This document shows positions 20,116-28,661 of a stretch of DNA of 64,000 bases, piece after piece. Below the pieces are notes generated by a model. It did no database searches, had not been told where the DNA came from, and worked only from the letters and a program-made list of their open reading frames with translations. The DNA lies in NCBI RefSeq assembly GCF_000756775.1, contig NZ_CCSF01000001.1, positions 3,162,001 to 3,226,000 of the forward strand, in the 5' to 3' direction. Made by a program: the position numbers and the translations under genes. The first letter of the stretch is position 1; each line of letters begins with the position of its first letter. This DNA is from Pseudomonas saudiphocaensis. GTDB taxonomy: Bacteria; Pseudomonadota; Gammaproteobacteria; Pseudomonadales; Pseudomonadaceae.

Positions 20116-20886
20116 ATGCAAGCCCTTATACCCCGCCTTCTGGCGGTCGCCGTGTTGCCGTGCTGTGTGCAATTGCATGCGGCTCCGCTGGATGCAGCGC
20201 TCGAGGAGAGCCAGCGTCTGGCAGCCGAAGCCAAGGCGTCGCAGGAGCGCATCGAGCAGCTCGACGACGCCACGCGGCAGATGCTCAACGATTATCGCAA
20301 CGCGTTGCAGCAGGCCGAGGCGCTGAAGGCGTACAACGCGCAATTGGTCGAGCTCACCGCAGCGCAGCGCAAAGAGTTGGAAAGCTTCCAGCGCCAGCTC
20401 GACAGCATCGAGCGTACCCAGGAGGCGGTGACTCCGCAGATGGTGCAGATGGTCGAGGTGCTGGGCGAGTTCATCTCCGCTGATCTGCCGTTCCTGCCCC
20501 ATGAGCGTGCCGACAGGTTGGCGCAGCTACAGGACCTGCTGCCCCGTGCAGACATCAGCCTTGCCGAAAAATATCGGCGCATCCTTGAGGCCTACCAGAT
20601 CGAAAGTGACTACGGCCGCACTCTGGAAGCCTGGCGAGGTGAGCTGCAGGTGAACGGTGGTTCGCGCAGCGTCGAATTCCTGCGTCTGGGCCGGGTGATG
20701 CTCTATTACCAGACTCTGGACGCTCACGAGAGTGGTTGGTGGAACCCGCAAAGCGGTGCCTGGGAAGTGCTGGACGGCAGCGCGCGTCGCCCCATTACCC
20801 AGGCCATTGCCATCGCTCGCCAGCAGCAGGCGCCGGACTATCTGGTGCTGCCCGTGAAGACCCTGGCCGCGGAGGCTGCGCAATGA
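20116..20886 (+). CDS. DUF3450 periplasmic coiled-coil protein
   Basis: First gene of a six-gene TonB2-type operon. The 256-residue product starts with a signal peptide (MQALIPRLLAVAVLPCCVQLHA), then a heptad-rich coiled coil at about residues 25-115 and a globular C-terminal half. DUF3450 proteins typically precede TtpC-like ExbB proteins in such operons; their exact job is unsettled, but a periplasmic role stabilising the energy complex is plausible. Its stop overlaps the next start (ATGA). Confidence 0.8.
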   Translation: MQALIPRLLAVAVLPCCVQLHAAPLDAALEESQRLAAEAKASQERIEQLDDATRQMLNDYRNALQQAEALKAYNAQLVELTAAQRKELESFQRQLDSIERTQEAVTPQMVQMVEVLGEFISADLPFLPHERADRLAQLQDLLPRADISLAEKYRRILEAYQIESDYGRTLEAWRGELQVNGGSRSVEFLRLGRVMLYYQTLDAHESGWWNPQSGAWEVLDGSARRPITQAIAIARQQQAPDYLVLPVKTLAAEAAQ

Positions 20887-22229
20887 GTCGTCTGTTTGTA
20901 ATGATTTTTGCCGGACTTTTGCCAGCGCTGGCCCAGGCGGCTCAACCGCTGACCCCAGATCAACTGCTGCAGCGCATACGCAGCGATCGCGCTGCGGAAG
21001 TCGAAGCCATGCAGGCGCGTGAGCAGGCTTTTATTCGTGACCGCAGCGAGCAGGCGCAACTTCTTGCCCGCGCACAGGCTGCGCTGAATGAGCAGAAGGC
21101 CGAAGCCGAGCGGCTCAAGGCCGAGTTCGACCGTCAGGAAGCCGAGCTGGCTGCTCAGGAGCAGCTGTTGGCGCAGCGGGTCGGCCATCTGGGTGAGCTG
21201 TTTGGAGTGGTTCGCCAGAGCGCCGGAGATATCGCCGGTCAGTGGCAGGACAGCCTGCTCAATATGCAATATCCGGAGCGCGTGGAGCGCCTGAAAGCGC
21301 TTGCCGAAAGCCGTGCTCTGCCTTCGGCGGAAGACCTCGACGGTTTCTGGATGACCCTGTTGGAAGATCTGGCCGCCAGCGGTCGCGTCGAGCGGGTCGA
21401 TTTGCCGGTGGTGGGTGTCGATGGGCAGCGCAATGTGTTGCCGGTGCTGCGGGTCGGTACCTTTTCAGCCTTCAGCCCTGACGCCTTTCTGCGCTATGAC
21501 GACAATGCCGGTGAGTTGCTTGCTCTGCCGCGCCAGCCATCCGGTATGGGGCTGGTCAACGACTACCTGAACAGTGGCGATGCATTGGCCGAGCTGCCGG
21601 TGGACCCGAGTCGCGGCACGCTGCTGGCGCAATTGCAGCTGAAGCCGGATTTCTGGGATCGCCTGCAACAGGGCGGGCTGGTCGGCTGGACCATCGTCGC
21701 TCTGGGGTTCCTCGGTCTGTGCCTGGCCGTGTGGCGGATGCTCTGGCTGGCCAAGGTATCGCGCTCGGTCAACATGCAGATGCGTGACCTGACGGCCCCG
21801 CGTGACGACAATCCACTGGGCCGCGTGGTCGGCGTTCTGGGGACGAACCCGCAGCTGTCGGATCTGGAAACCCTTGAACTCAAGCTCGACGAAGCGATTC
21901 TTCAGGAAACTCCGCCGCTTGAGCGAGGCTTGCCGCTGCTCAAGCTGCTCAGCGCAGTGGCGCCGCTACTCGGCCTGCTGGGTACGGTGACCGGCATGAT
22001 CGTCACCTTCCAGGCCATCACTCAGGGCGGTGGCGGTGATTCACGACTGATGGCCGATGGTATTTCCCAAGCCCTGGTCACCACCGTGCAGGGCCTCGTC
22101 GTGGCGATTCCGCTGCTGTTCCTGCACAGCCTGCTGGCCAGTCGCAGCAAGGCGCTGGTGCAACTTCTGGAGCAACAGAGTGCCGGGCTGATCGCTCTGC
22201 ATCTGTCCGGAGCGCCGCGTCGTGATTGA
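20883..22229 (+). CDS. TtpC-like large ExbB/TolQ-family protein
   Basis: The 448-residue product combines an N-terminal signal peptide, a periplasmic coiled-coil region (about residues 25-110) and a C-terminal MotA/TolQ/ExbB proton-channel domain (about 270-440) with PLLKLLSAVAPLLGLLGTVTGMI. Vibrio TtpC has this architecture and is required with ExbB2-ExbD2-TonB2. It overlaps the upstream gene by four bases and the downstream exbB-like gene by eight, so translation is probably coupled. Confidence 0.85.
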   Translation: MSRLFVMIFAGLLPALAQAAQPLTPDQLLQRIRSDRAAEVEAMQAREQAFIRDRSEQAQLLARAQAALNEQKAEAERLKAEFDRQEAELAAQEQLLAQRVGHLGELFGVVRQSAGDIAGQWQDSLLNMQYPERVERLKALAESRALPSAEDLDGFWMTLLEDLAASGRVERVDLPVVGVDGQRNVLPVLRVGTFSAFSPDAFLRYDDNAGELLALPRQPSGMGLVNDYLNSGDALAELPVDPSRGTLLAQLQLKPDFWDRLQQGGLVGWTIVALGFLGLCLAVWRMLWLAKVSRSVNMQMRDLTAPRDDNPLGRVVGVLGTNPQLSDLETLELKLDEAILQETPPLERGLPLLKLLSAVAPLLGLLGTVTGMIVTFQAITQGGGGDSRLMADGISQALVTTVQGLVVAIPLLFLHSLLASRSKALVQLLEQQSAGLIALHLSGAPRRD

Positions 22230-22767
22230 TGCTCACGCACTCTGGTTTCGCCTGGTCGATAGCGGTCATGCGCTGCTCGACTTTATGGCGTCCGGCGGCG
22301 TGGTGATGTGGGCATTGGCAGGGCTCTGCGTTCTCTACTGGACGCTGGTTTTCGAGCGGATCTGGTTTATCCGGCGCGTGTTCCCGCGTTGGGTGGAGTC
22401 GCGCCGGCAGGCCTGGAGCCAGTTGGGCGACGAGCCCGGCAACTGGCAGCGTGCCGTGCGTGGTTCCTGGCTGGCCCAGGCGCAGCAGCAGCTGTCTGGC
22501 CCACTGCGCCTGGGCAAGACCATGGTGGCGCTTTATCCGCTCCTGGGTCTGCTGGGCACCGTCAGCGGCATGATTGCGGTATTCGACGTGCTGGCCATGA
22601 GTGGCACCGGCAATCCGCGCGGCATGGCCGCCGGCGTCTGGCAGGCAACCCTGCCGACCATGGCCGGCATGGTGCTGGCCATTACAGGACTGTTCAGTCA
22701 GGCGCGCCTCGAGCGTCTTGCCCGCCTGGCTCTCGACCGGCTGGCCGACCAGCTGCGTAACGATTGA
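22222..22767 (+). CDS. ExbB-like proton channel subunit (TonB2-type)
   Basis: ExbB and ExbD harness the proton gradient to energise TonB. The 181-residue product starts at GTG inside the upstream gene (MIDAHALWFRLVD). It has three membrane segments and the family motif ALYPLLGLLGTVSGMI at about residues 108-123. It is shorter than TtpC-like ExbB and lacks the N-terminal extension. exbD follows after ten bases. Confidence 0.88.
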   Translation: MIDAHALWFRLVDSGHALLDFMASGGVVMWALAGLCVLYWTLVFERIWFIRRVFPRWVESRRQAWSQLGDEPGNWQRAVRGSWLAQAQQQLSGPLRLGKTMVALYPLLGLLGTVSGMIAVFDVLAMSGTGNPRGMAAGVWQATLPTMAGMVLAITGLFSQARLERLARLALDRLADQLRND

Positions 22768-22777
22768 GGAATACCGG

Positions 22778-23191
22778 ATGCGTATGCGTCGCCATCACTA
22801 TCAGCAAGAAGAAGACACCGGCATCGATCTGACGCCCATGCTCGATGTGGTTTTCATCATGCTGATTTTCTTTATCGTCACCAGCTCCTTTATCAGCGAG
22901 TCGGGCGTCGAGGTGCAGCGGCCAAAGGCCGACACGGCAAGTACCCAGGACAAGGGCAATATCTTTATTGCGGTGACCGCAGACGGCCAGGTCTGGATCG
23001 ACAAAAAGGCGGTGGACGTGCGCAGCGTGCGTGCCCACGTCGAGCGTATGCGCGCCGATCAGCCGGATGGCGCGGTAGTGGTCCAGGCAGACCGCGATGC
23101 GCGTACTGGGCTGGTGGTGCAGGTCATGGACCAGGCGCGTCAGGCCGGTGTGCGTGACGTGGCGCTGGCGGCCAGCACTGGAGAAGGTTGA
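22778..23191 (+). CDS. ExbD-like proton channel subunit (TonB2-type)
   Basis: The 137-residue product has a short cytoplasmic start, one membrane segment with the key Asp in LTPMLDVVFIMLIFF, and a periplasmic domain. That Asp corresponds to the proton-carrying residue of ExbD. A TTGAGGAATA region supplies the ribosome binding site. Its TGA overlaps the tonB ATG by one base. Confidence 0.88.
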   Translation: MRMRRHHYQQEEDTGIDLTPMLDVVFIMLIFFIVTSSFISESGVEVQRPKADTASTQDKGNIFIAVTADGQVWIDKKAVDVRSVRAHVERMRADQPDGAVVVQADRDARTGLVVQVMDQARQAGVRDVALAASTGEG

Positions 23192-23904
23192 TGCGACCAG
23201 CGCTGGCTCGTCTGGGGCTGTCTTTCATCATCGCCTGCGTAGTGGCGCTGTTGCTGTTCGGGCTGATGCTGAGCATGGTCAGCCCACCCCGCAGCAAGGT
23301 CGACGACGAGCGCGTGGCCATCGCCAATTTTGTCCGCATGGATGGCCGCAACGAGCAGAGCACAAGCCGTTCCCGACAGCAGGCACCACAGCCGCCGCAG
23401 CCGAAGACGCCGCAGCAGCCGACGCCGACCCAGAACATGGCCACGCCGGATGCCAATCTGCCCAAGCTGGATCTGGACCTGCCGAGCATCGACACCGGCC
23501 TCTCGATTGCCGCAGCTCCGACACCGAGCCTCGCCGGTCTTACCGCAGGCGCGGCACCGGCGGCACCCGCGCCCGCTGCGCCTCCGGCCAGTGTGGGCGA
23601 GGCCTCCAGCCAGCCCGGCGGGCCGGAGCAGGAAGTGATGCCGCTCAACGATGTGCGTCCGGAATACCCTTACCGCGCGCGTCAGCAGGGTATCGAAGGC
23701 CATATCAAGCTCGCCTTCACCATCAACCCGGCGGGCAAGGTGGAAAATATCCGCGTGCTCGAAGCATCGCCGCGCAACATTTTCGACCGAGAGGCACGTC
23801 GCGCCGCGGCGCGCTGGCGCTTTGCGCCGCGTACCGAAAACGGCGTCGCGGTCTCCCGCGAAGCCGTCAAAACTCTGCACTTCCGCCTGCAAGGAGAACG
23901 CTGA
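23191..23904 (+). CDS. TonB-like energy transducer (TonB2-type)
   Basis: TonB couples inner-membrane energy to outer-membrane receptors. The 237-residue product has an N-terminal membrane anchor (residues 8-30), a Pro/Ala-rich periplasmic spacer (70-150), and a C-terminal TonB fold with YPYRARQQGIEGHIKLAF and ARRAAARWRF. It is the fifth gene of the operon. No TonB-dependent receptor is encoded in the window, so the cargo is unknown. Confidence 0.88.
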   Translation: MRPALARLGLSFIIACVVALLLFGLMLSMVSPPRSKVDDERVAIANFVRMDGRNEQSTSRSRQQAPQPPQPKTPQQPTPTQNMATPDANLPKLDLDLPSIDTGLSIAAAPTPSLAGLTAGAAPAAPAPAAPPASVGEASSQPGGPEQEVMPLNDVRPEYPYRARQQGIEGHIKLAFTINPAGKVENIRVLEASPRNIFDREARRAAARWRFAPRTENGVAVSREAVKTLHFRLQGER

Positions 23905-23905
23905 G

Positions 23906-24997
23906 ATGCCACGTTTCCTGCTGTTGATTTCCCTGCTGTTCGTCGCCAGCGCCCAGGCCGCGCAAAGTATCGACCCGCTCGTGTTCAGGGCGCTGGAGCG
24001 TGCCCAGACTGCCCAGGAAAAAGGCGACTACAGCTCGGCGCGTCAGGCGCTGGCGCAGGCCAAGGCGAAGCCTGACAGTCTGGAGCAGACGCTCTTGTGG
24101 CGCAGCCAGGCGTATCTGGCCTGGGCCGAAGGTAACAACAAGCAGGCGCTGGAATTGCTGGAAAAGGCTGTCGCCAGCGGCAAGCTGGATGAGCAGCTGA
24201 TCGTTGGCGAGCGGCTGAATCTGGCTCGGCTGAATCTGCTGCAGGGGCGCTACGCCAAGGTTGTCAGCCTGCTCGGTTCGGCTGACCAGGGCAACGAAGA
24301 GGTCCTGCAGATGCTGGTGCAGGCCTACCAGGGCCTGGGCCAGCATGCCAAGGCGCTGCCTCTTGCCGAACGTTATATGAAGGCCAACCCCAACGCGGCC
24401 GATAGCTGGCTGCAGTTTCTGGTGGCGGTCAACGCCGAACTGAAGCGTTACGAGGCGGCGGAGCGCTGGCAGCGTCAGCTTTTGCTGCGTCACCCCGATC
24501 AGGCCAAGGGCTGGCGTCAACTGGCCGGCCTGCAGCAGCTGGCTGGTGCCGAAGACAAGGCGCTGGCGACCCTGCGCGCAGCCCACGCCAAGGGCGTGGT
24601 GTTCAGCGAATCCGAGCTGGACAACCTGGTGCTGTTGGCCAGCGCGGCGGATCAACCCTGGCAGGGGGCGAAGTTGCTTCAGGGCATGCTGGAATCGGGC
24701 CTGCTGGCGAGCAACGCAACCCGTCGTGAGCGGCTCGCCATGCTCTGGTGGCAAGCGCGGGAGCGAGCACCAGCGGCGCGCATTTATCGCGAGCTGGCCG
24801 AGCAGTCCGGTGCTGCCAAGCTCTGGTTGAACGTTGCGCAGCTGGAACTGGAGCAGGCCCATTGGCAGGCGGGTCTCGAAGCACTCAAGCAGGCCGAACG
24901 CGCCGGCGCCGAGCGGGGCAAGGTGCGCGCCTGGCGCGAGTGGGCTGAGAGTGAGCTGAGCTTTCAGCGTGAGCGGCAGATCGCCCGCGTCAACTGA
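23906..24997 (+). CDS. Periplasmic TPR protein of the TonB2-type operon
   Basis: The 363-residue product starts MPRFLLLISLLFVASAQAAQ, a signal peptide, followed by helical repeats with TPR character (YSSARQALAQA, QALELLEKAV, AKALPLAERYMKANPNA). TtpB-like TPR proteins end Vibrio TonB2 operons and aid uptake in some systems. It starts one base after the tonB stop. A REP-like repeat lies between it and the convergent DUF3299 gene. Confidence 0.8.
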   Translation: MPRFLLLISLLFVASAQAAQSIDPLVFRALERAQTAQEKGDYSSARQALAQAKAKPDSLEQTLLWRSQAYLAWAEGNNKQALELLEKAVASGKLDEQLIVGERLNLARLNLLQGRYAKVVSLLGSADQGNEEVLQMLVQAYQGLGQHAKALPLAERYMKANPNAADSWLQFLVAVNAELKRYEAAERWQRQLLLRHPDQAKGWRQLAGLQQLAGAEDKALATLRAAHAKGVVFSESELDNLVLLASAADQPWQGAKLLQGMLESGLLASNATRRERLAMLWWQARERAPAARIYRELAEQSGAAKLWLNVAQLELEQAHWQAGLEALKQAERAGAERGKVRAWREWAESELSFQRERQIARVN

Positions 24998-25020
24998 GCA
25001 GGCTTTACTGACTTGCGTTG

Positions 25021-25085
25021 GTGGGAACGGGCCGCGCCTGAAGGGTACCGGACGCCGGAATCCCGAGCATGGCTCGCTCCCATAG
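25021..25085. repeat. REP-like extragenic repeat
   Basis: Between convergent stops, GTGGGAACGGGCC and GGCTCGCTCCCAT form imperfect inverted arms around a GC-rich centre. GAGCGAGCCATGCTCG on the minus strand resembles common Pseudomonas REP sequences. It may act as a transcript end. Its sequence differs from the CCACCCTACG family. Confidence 0.55.
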
Positions 25086-25097
25086 CGATCTTCGCGT

Positions 25098-25610
25098 CTA
25101 TTCCAGCTCGTAGATCCTGATCTTCTGTGCATCCATGCGATAACCGGCTTCGGCCAGCTCGCTGCTGGCGTGCTCGACTCTTAGCGGGCCCTCGATCCAG
25201 AACGGCTGGTAGAGCGCGTCCATTTTCACCCCCAGCTCGCTGGTGGCATGCACGATCTGATTCGAAGGTGGCGGTGGGACGTGGATGCAGGCGCCGTAGT
25301 AGGGCACCAGCAGAAACTCCGTCACCCGCCCTTCCTCGCTGATTTCCAAGGGCACGATATAGCCCGGCAGTCGTGCGCGAATGCCATCCAGAGCTTCCAC
25401 CACCGGCTCAGCCGGGGACTGCTGCGGTGCTGGAGGTCCGCTTTCGGCGGCGAGGGCGTCGGCCAGTTGCGACAAATCATGCAGCGCCACGGGTGGTGGT
25501 GGCGGTGGAGCGCCTTCCGGGATCAGGTCCGACCATTGCAGTTCACGAACTTCGGCGGCGGCAAGAGGCGCGACAAGACTCAGGAGTGTTACCAGCAACA
25601 GGCGTGACAT
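25098..25610 (-). CDS. DUF3299 exported protein of the zinc operon
   Basis: Last gene of the Zur-type operon. The 170-residue product has a signal peptide (MSRLLLVTLLSLVAPLAAA), a run of prolines near residue 34, and the family core YYGACIHVPPPPSNQIVH with Cys and His that could bind metal. An upstream in-frame ATG exists, but AGGAG four bases before 25610 supports this start. It follows the permease stop by eight bases. The molecular role is unknown; zinc handling is inferred from context. Confidence 0.82.
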   Translation of the reverse strand: MSRLLLVTLLSLVAPLAAAEVRELQWSDLIPEGAPPPPPPVALHDLSQLADALAAESGPPAPQQSPAEPVVEALDGIRARLPGYIVPLEISEEGRVTEFLLVPYYGACIHVPPPPSNQIVHATSELGVKMDALYQPFWIEGPLRVEHASSELAEAGYRMDAQKIRIYELE

Positions 25611-25618
25611 AGCGCTCC

Positions 25619-26890
25619 TCATAGCCTGATCGATAAACCATCGGCCAGCGATTGGCGATAGGCGCGCCAAGCCGGTACACAGCCGATCACCAGCCCGGCC
25701 AGCAGAATCGCCCCGAGCAGGGACCATTCATAAACACTCGGCAAGGCCAGCGGCAGATACAGCCCGTAATGGCTTTGCAGCGGCGACTGAGCGACGGCGA
25801 TGGCCAGGTACAGCAAGGCCAGCCCCAGCAGCACGCCGGCCAGGGCCAGGCCGAAGGCCTCGAGTATCAGCAGGCCCGCGATATGCCATGGCCGCGCGCC
25901 AACAGAGCGCAGAATGGCCATTTCCCGGCGGCGCTCGTTGAGGCTGGTGAGGATCGCCGTGAGCATGCCGATCAGCCCGGTCAGCACCACGAACAGCGAG
26001 ACCACGAACAGCGCTTTCTCGGCCGTGCCCATCAGGCTCCAGAGCTCCTGCAATGCCACGCCGGGCAGGATCGCCAGTAGTGGCTCGCCACGATACTGGT
26101 TGATTTCCCGCTGCAGGGTGAAGGTGGCGAGTCGGTTATCCAGCCCCAGCAGAAAGGCGGTGATCTGCTGTGGCTGCAGGTCCAGCTGGCGCGCCTGTTC
26201 GGCATTGATGCGTGCGGCACCGCGGGCGGGCATGCCGTGCTGCCAGTCGATATGCAGGGCTTCCATGCCGGCCAGGTTGATATGCAGGGTGCGGTCCACC
26301 GGGGTGCCGGTACGTTCGAGGATACCCACCACCCGAAAGGGCTTGTCGTCATGGTGCACCAGGCTGACGCTGGCAACGCCGTGTGCCAGCACCAGCTGGT
26401 CGTCGAGCTTGTGTTTCAGAGTCTCGGCCACTTCCGCGCCGAGCACCACCTCGAACGGGTCCTTGCCGAGGGCGCGGCCCTCGGCCAGTTGCAGTGCCTG
26501 TTTGCGCCCGTAGCGATAATGCTCGAAATAGGCTTCGCTGGTGCCCATGACCCGATAGCCACGGTATGAATCGCCCAGGGAAATGGGGATCGCCCAACTT
26601 ACGCGCGGATGTTCGGCGAACCGCTCGAAGCTTTCCCAGCGGATATTGTTGGTGGCGTTGCCGATGCGAAATACCGAATAGAGCAGCAGGTTTACCGAGC
26701 CGGAGCGGGCACCAACCACCAGGTTGGTGCCGCTGATGGTGCTGGCGAAGCTGGCACGGGCCTCACTGCGCACTCGTTCGACGGCGAGCAGCAGGCACAC
26801 CGACAAAGCGATGGCGAACACCGTGAGCAGGGCGGTGAAACGACGGTTGTTCAGGCTGGCCCACGCCAGACGCACCAGAAACATCCTCAT
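25619..26890 (-). CDS. MacB/FtsX-type ABC transporter permease
   Basis: The 423-residue inner-membrane protein has one N-terminal helix (about 18-38), a large periplasmic domain, and three C-terminal helices, the FtsX/MacB layout. Such mechanotransmission ABC proteins often move lipoproteins or periplasmic partners rather than pumping small ions. The ATG overlaps the ATPase stop by four bases (ATGA). With the Zur box, P. aeruginosa PA4064-PA4065 are the likely counterparts. Confidence 0.85.
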   Translation of the reverse strand: MRMFLVRLAWASLNNRRFTALLTVFAIALSVCLLLAVERVRSEARASFASTISGTNLVVGARSGSVNLLLYSVFRIGNATNNIRWESFERFAEHPRVSWAIPISLGDSYRGYRVMGTSEAYFEHYRYGRKQALQLAEGRALGKDPFEVVLGAEVAETLKHKLDDQLVLAHGVASVSLVHHDDKPFRVVGILERTGTPVDRTLHINLAGMEALHIDWQHGMPARGAARINAEQARQLDLQPQQITAFLLGLDNRLATFTLQREINQYRGEPLLAILPGVALQELWSLMGTAEKALFVVSLFVVLTGLIGMLTAILTSLNERRREMAILRSVGARPWHIAGLLILEAFGLALAGVLLGLALLYLAIAVAQSPLQSHYGLYLPLALPSVYEWSLLGAILLAGLVIGCVPAWRAYRQSLADGLSIRL

Positions 26891-27591
26891 ACCTCCGCAG
26901 GGCGCGCGGCGCGGTTGAGTTCGGCCAGTGACAGATGGCGGTCAAACAAGGGCGCCAGGCTCTGATCATGGCTGACGAAGAGCAAACTGGAGCCGGCCGC
27001 CTGGCACTCGGCGAACAGCAGTTGCAGGAACGCTTCCCGGCTGTCTGCGTCCAGGGCCGAGGTGGGCTCGTCCGCGATGATCAGCTCTGGCTGACCAATC
27101 AGCGCACGGGCTGCGGCGACACGTTGTTGCTGGCCGATGGAGAGCGATTCAGCGCGACGCCTAAACAGCTCGGCAGCCAAACCGAGGTGTTTGAGCAGGC
27201 TCATGGCCGCTTGCTCGACACTGCCATAGCGTAGGCGGGCACGCTCGGCGCGCAGGCGGGAGAAGCGGCAGGGCAGGCTGACGTTCTCGGCCACCGAGAG
27301 AAACGGCAACAGATTGAACTGCTGGAAGATGTAGCCGGTGTGATCGACCCGGAAACGATCTCGCGCAGACGCCGAAAGTGCACCGAGATCCTCGCCCAGT
27401 AAACGAACGGTTCCACGTCCGGCTCGCTGCACGCCGCCAATCAGCCCGAGCAGAGTGGTCTTGCCGCTACCGGAGGGACCTTTGAGAAACAGACTCTGGT
27501 CGCGCTCCAGCGTGAATGCAGGAATGTCCAGCAGCTCGGGCTGGCCGGGCCAGGCGAAACCCAGTTGATCAAGTTCAAGCAGCGCAGTCAT
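26887..27591 (-). CDS. ABC transporter ATP-binding protein of the zinc operon
   Basis: The 234-residue ATPase has Walker A GPSGSGKTT (38-46), Walker B LIIADEPTSALD, and a signature reading LSIGQQQR instead of LSGGQ. The start at 27591 (MTALLELDQLGFAW) fits LolD/MacB-type ATPases; earlier codons match nothing. It pairs with the overlapping permease. A CTGCCTGC-AGCAGGCAG inverted repeat lies in the 72-base gap after the ZrgA-like gene. Confidence 0.88.
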   Translation of the reverse strand: MTALLELDQLGFAWPGQPELLDIPAFTLERDQSLFLKGPSGSGKTTLLGLIGGVQRAGRGTVRLLGEDLGALSASARDRFRVDHTGYIFQQFNLLPFLSVAENVSLPCRFSRLRAERARLRYGSVEQAAMSLLKHLGLAAELFRRRAESLSIGQQQRVAAARALIGQPELIIADEPTSALDADSREAFLQLLFAECQAAGSSLLFVSHDQSLAPLFDRHLSLAELNRAARPAEV

Positions 27592-27663
27592 GAGTAAAGT
27601 CTGGATGATATACGGCGAGCCGGAGTGTACTGCCTGCAGCAGGCAGTCGGCTGGCAACCTGTA

Positions 27664-28203
27664 TCAGAACGTTATCTGCGCATGCTCCGAGCGCAGTAGT
27701 CTGCCCTGCTGGCCGTTCGGGCCTATCAGCTGGGCCTGGACCTTCTCGGTGCCGGGGAACGTCTCGAAGATCCCCTGCAGATCCAGCCCGGACAGCGCAT
27801 TCGGTGAGTTGCAGCTGAAGCGATAGTGAGCGTGGATATCGCTGTGCCCGTCGGTGTCCTGCCGTTCGTGTTCTTTGGCAAACAACGGACTTTCCAGGCG
27901 CACTTCATCCAGCCTGCATTGAGCATCGGCCGGCAGGCCGAACAGTAGGTCTGCTTGCTGCAGCCGGGATCGCGTTTCGGCCACCTTGCGCTCATCCGCG
28001 TCACCCCGTGGAGCATGTTCGAAGCCCAGCAGATTTATCGCCGGGCTGTGCAGCTCGATTTCCAGAGACGTGCCATCCAGCGCTGCATTGAGCTCGGCAG
28101 CGCCGTGTTCGTGAGTACCGAGACTGGCGTGGTCGTGCTCCCCGTGCGCAGATGCGAAGGCCGGTAACAGAGCGAAGAGAAGGGCAAACAGCAGGCGGCG
28201 CAT
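27664..28203 (-). CDS. ZrgA-like DUF2796 zinc-binding periplasmic protein
   Basis: First gene of the zinc operon. The 179-residue precursor has a signal peptide (MRRLLFALLFALLPAFASA) directly followed by the His-rich stretch HGEHDHASLGTHEHG, then a folded DUF2796 domain with Cys112-type residues. ZrgA of Vibrio cholerae belongs to this family and supports zinc uptake. A near-consensus Zur box lies 22 bases upstream. It probably binds zinc in the periplasm and works with the MacB-type pair. Confidence 0.85.
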   Translation of the reverse strand: MRRLLFALLFALLPAFASAHGEHDHASLGTHEHGAAELNAALDGTSLEIELHSPAINLLGFEHAPRGDADERKVAETRSRLQQADLLFGLPADAQCRLDEVRLESPLFAKEHERQDTDGHSDIHAHYRFSCNSPNALSGLDLQGIFETFPGTEKVQAQLIGPNGQQGRLLRSEHAQITF

Positions 28204-28224
28204 GGCGGTCTCCTTTGAATTTGT

Positions 28225-28239
28225 TGTTACGTTATAACA
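28225..28239 (-). promoter_or_regulatory. Zur box of the zinc operon
   Basis: On the minus strand the 15 bases read TGTTATAACGTAACA. This matches 12 of 14 defined positions of the core TGTTATA-N-TATAACA of the proteobacterial Zur operator. The outer arms TGTTA/TAACA are perfectly inverted. It lies just upstream of the ZrgA-like ATG and predicts repression when zinc is plentiful. Confidence 0.82.
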
Positions 28240-28311
28240 AGAAAAGACGACTGGCCAGCTCTCGTGTGGCGTGGGAGCATTCCCTCCTTAAAAGTGCAGG
28301 AGATTAACCAG

Positions 28312-28644
28312 GTGATTCGAATTCGCGGCCATATTGGCGAGCTGCCGGTGGACCTCAGCGTCGAGCTGGATGACCAGGACTGGGCACAGTTGGCGCAGCA
28401 ATTACCGAGTCTGGCCAGTAGCGAACCGCCCGCCCGTTCTGCGGGGACGGATGAGCTTTGGCCGGCCGCGCTTGAGCTGCTACGGAGGGCAGGGCAGGTG
28501 GAAGGTCCGCAGCTGTTGGCGCAGCTCGAAGCCCTTAGCGGCAGCGCCCAGGCCGGCAAGCGGTTGTTGGTGCGGCTGCGTCATTGCCAGCAGGTGCGGG
28601 TGCACAGCGGCGCGGACGCGCCGGTGTTCAGCTGGATCGGTTAA
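28312..28644 (+). CDS. Small protein of unknown function
   Basis: The 110-residue reading frame starts at GTG with AGGAG nine bases upstream (VIRIRGHIGELPVDLSVELDD). It is soluble, acidic-to-neutral and helix-rich, with no motif I recognise. It diverges from the zinc operon, and the Zur box lies 73 bases before its start, so it might share that control. An upstream GTG at 28264 would add 16 residues. Codon use looks normal for the window. Confidence 0.55.
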   Translation: MIRIRGHIGELPVDLSVELDDQDWAQLAQQLPSLASSEPPARSAGTDELWPAALELLRRAGQVEGPQLLAQLEALSGSAQAGKRLLVRLRHCQQVRVHSGADAPVFSWIG

Positions 28645-28661
28645 CGCACTGCCGGGGCGTG

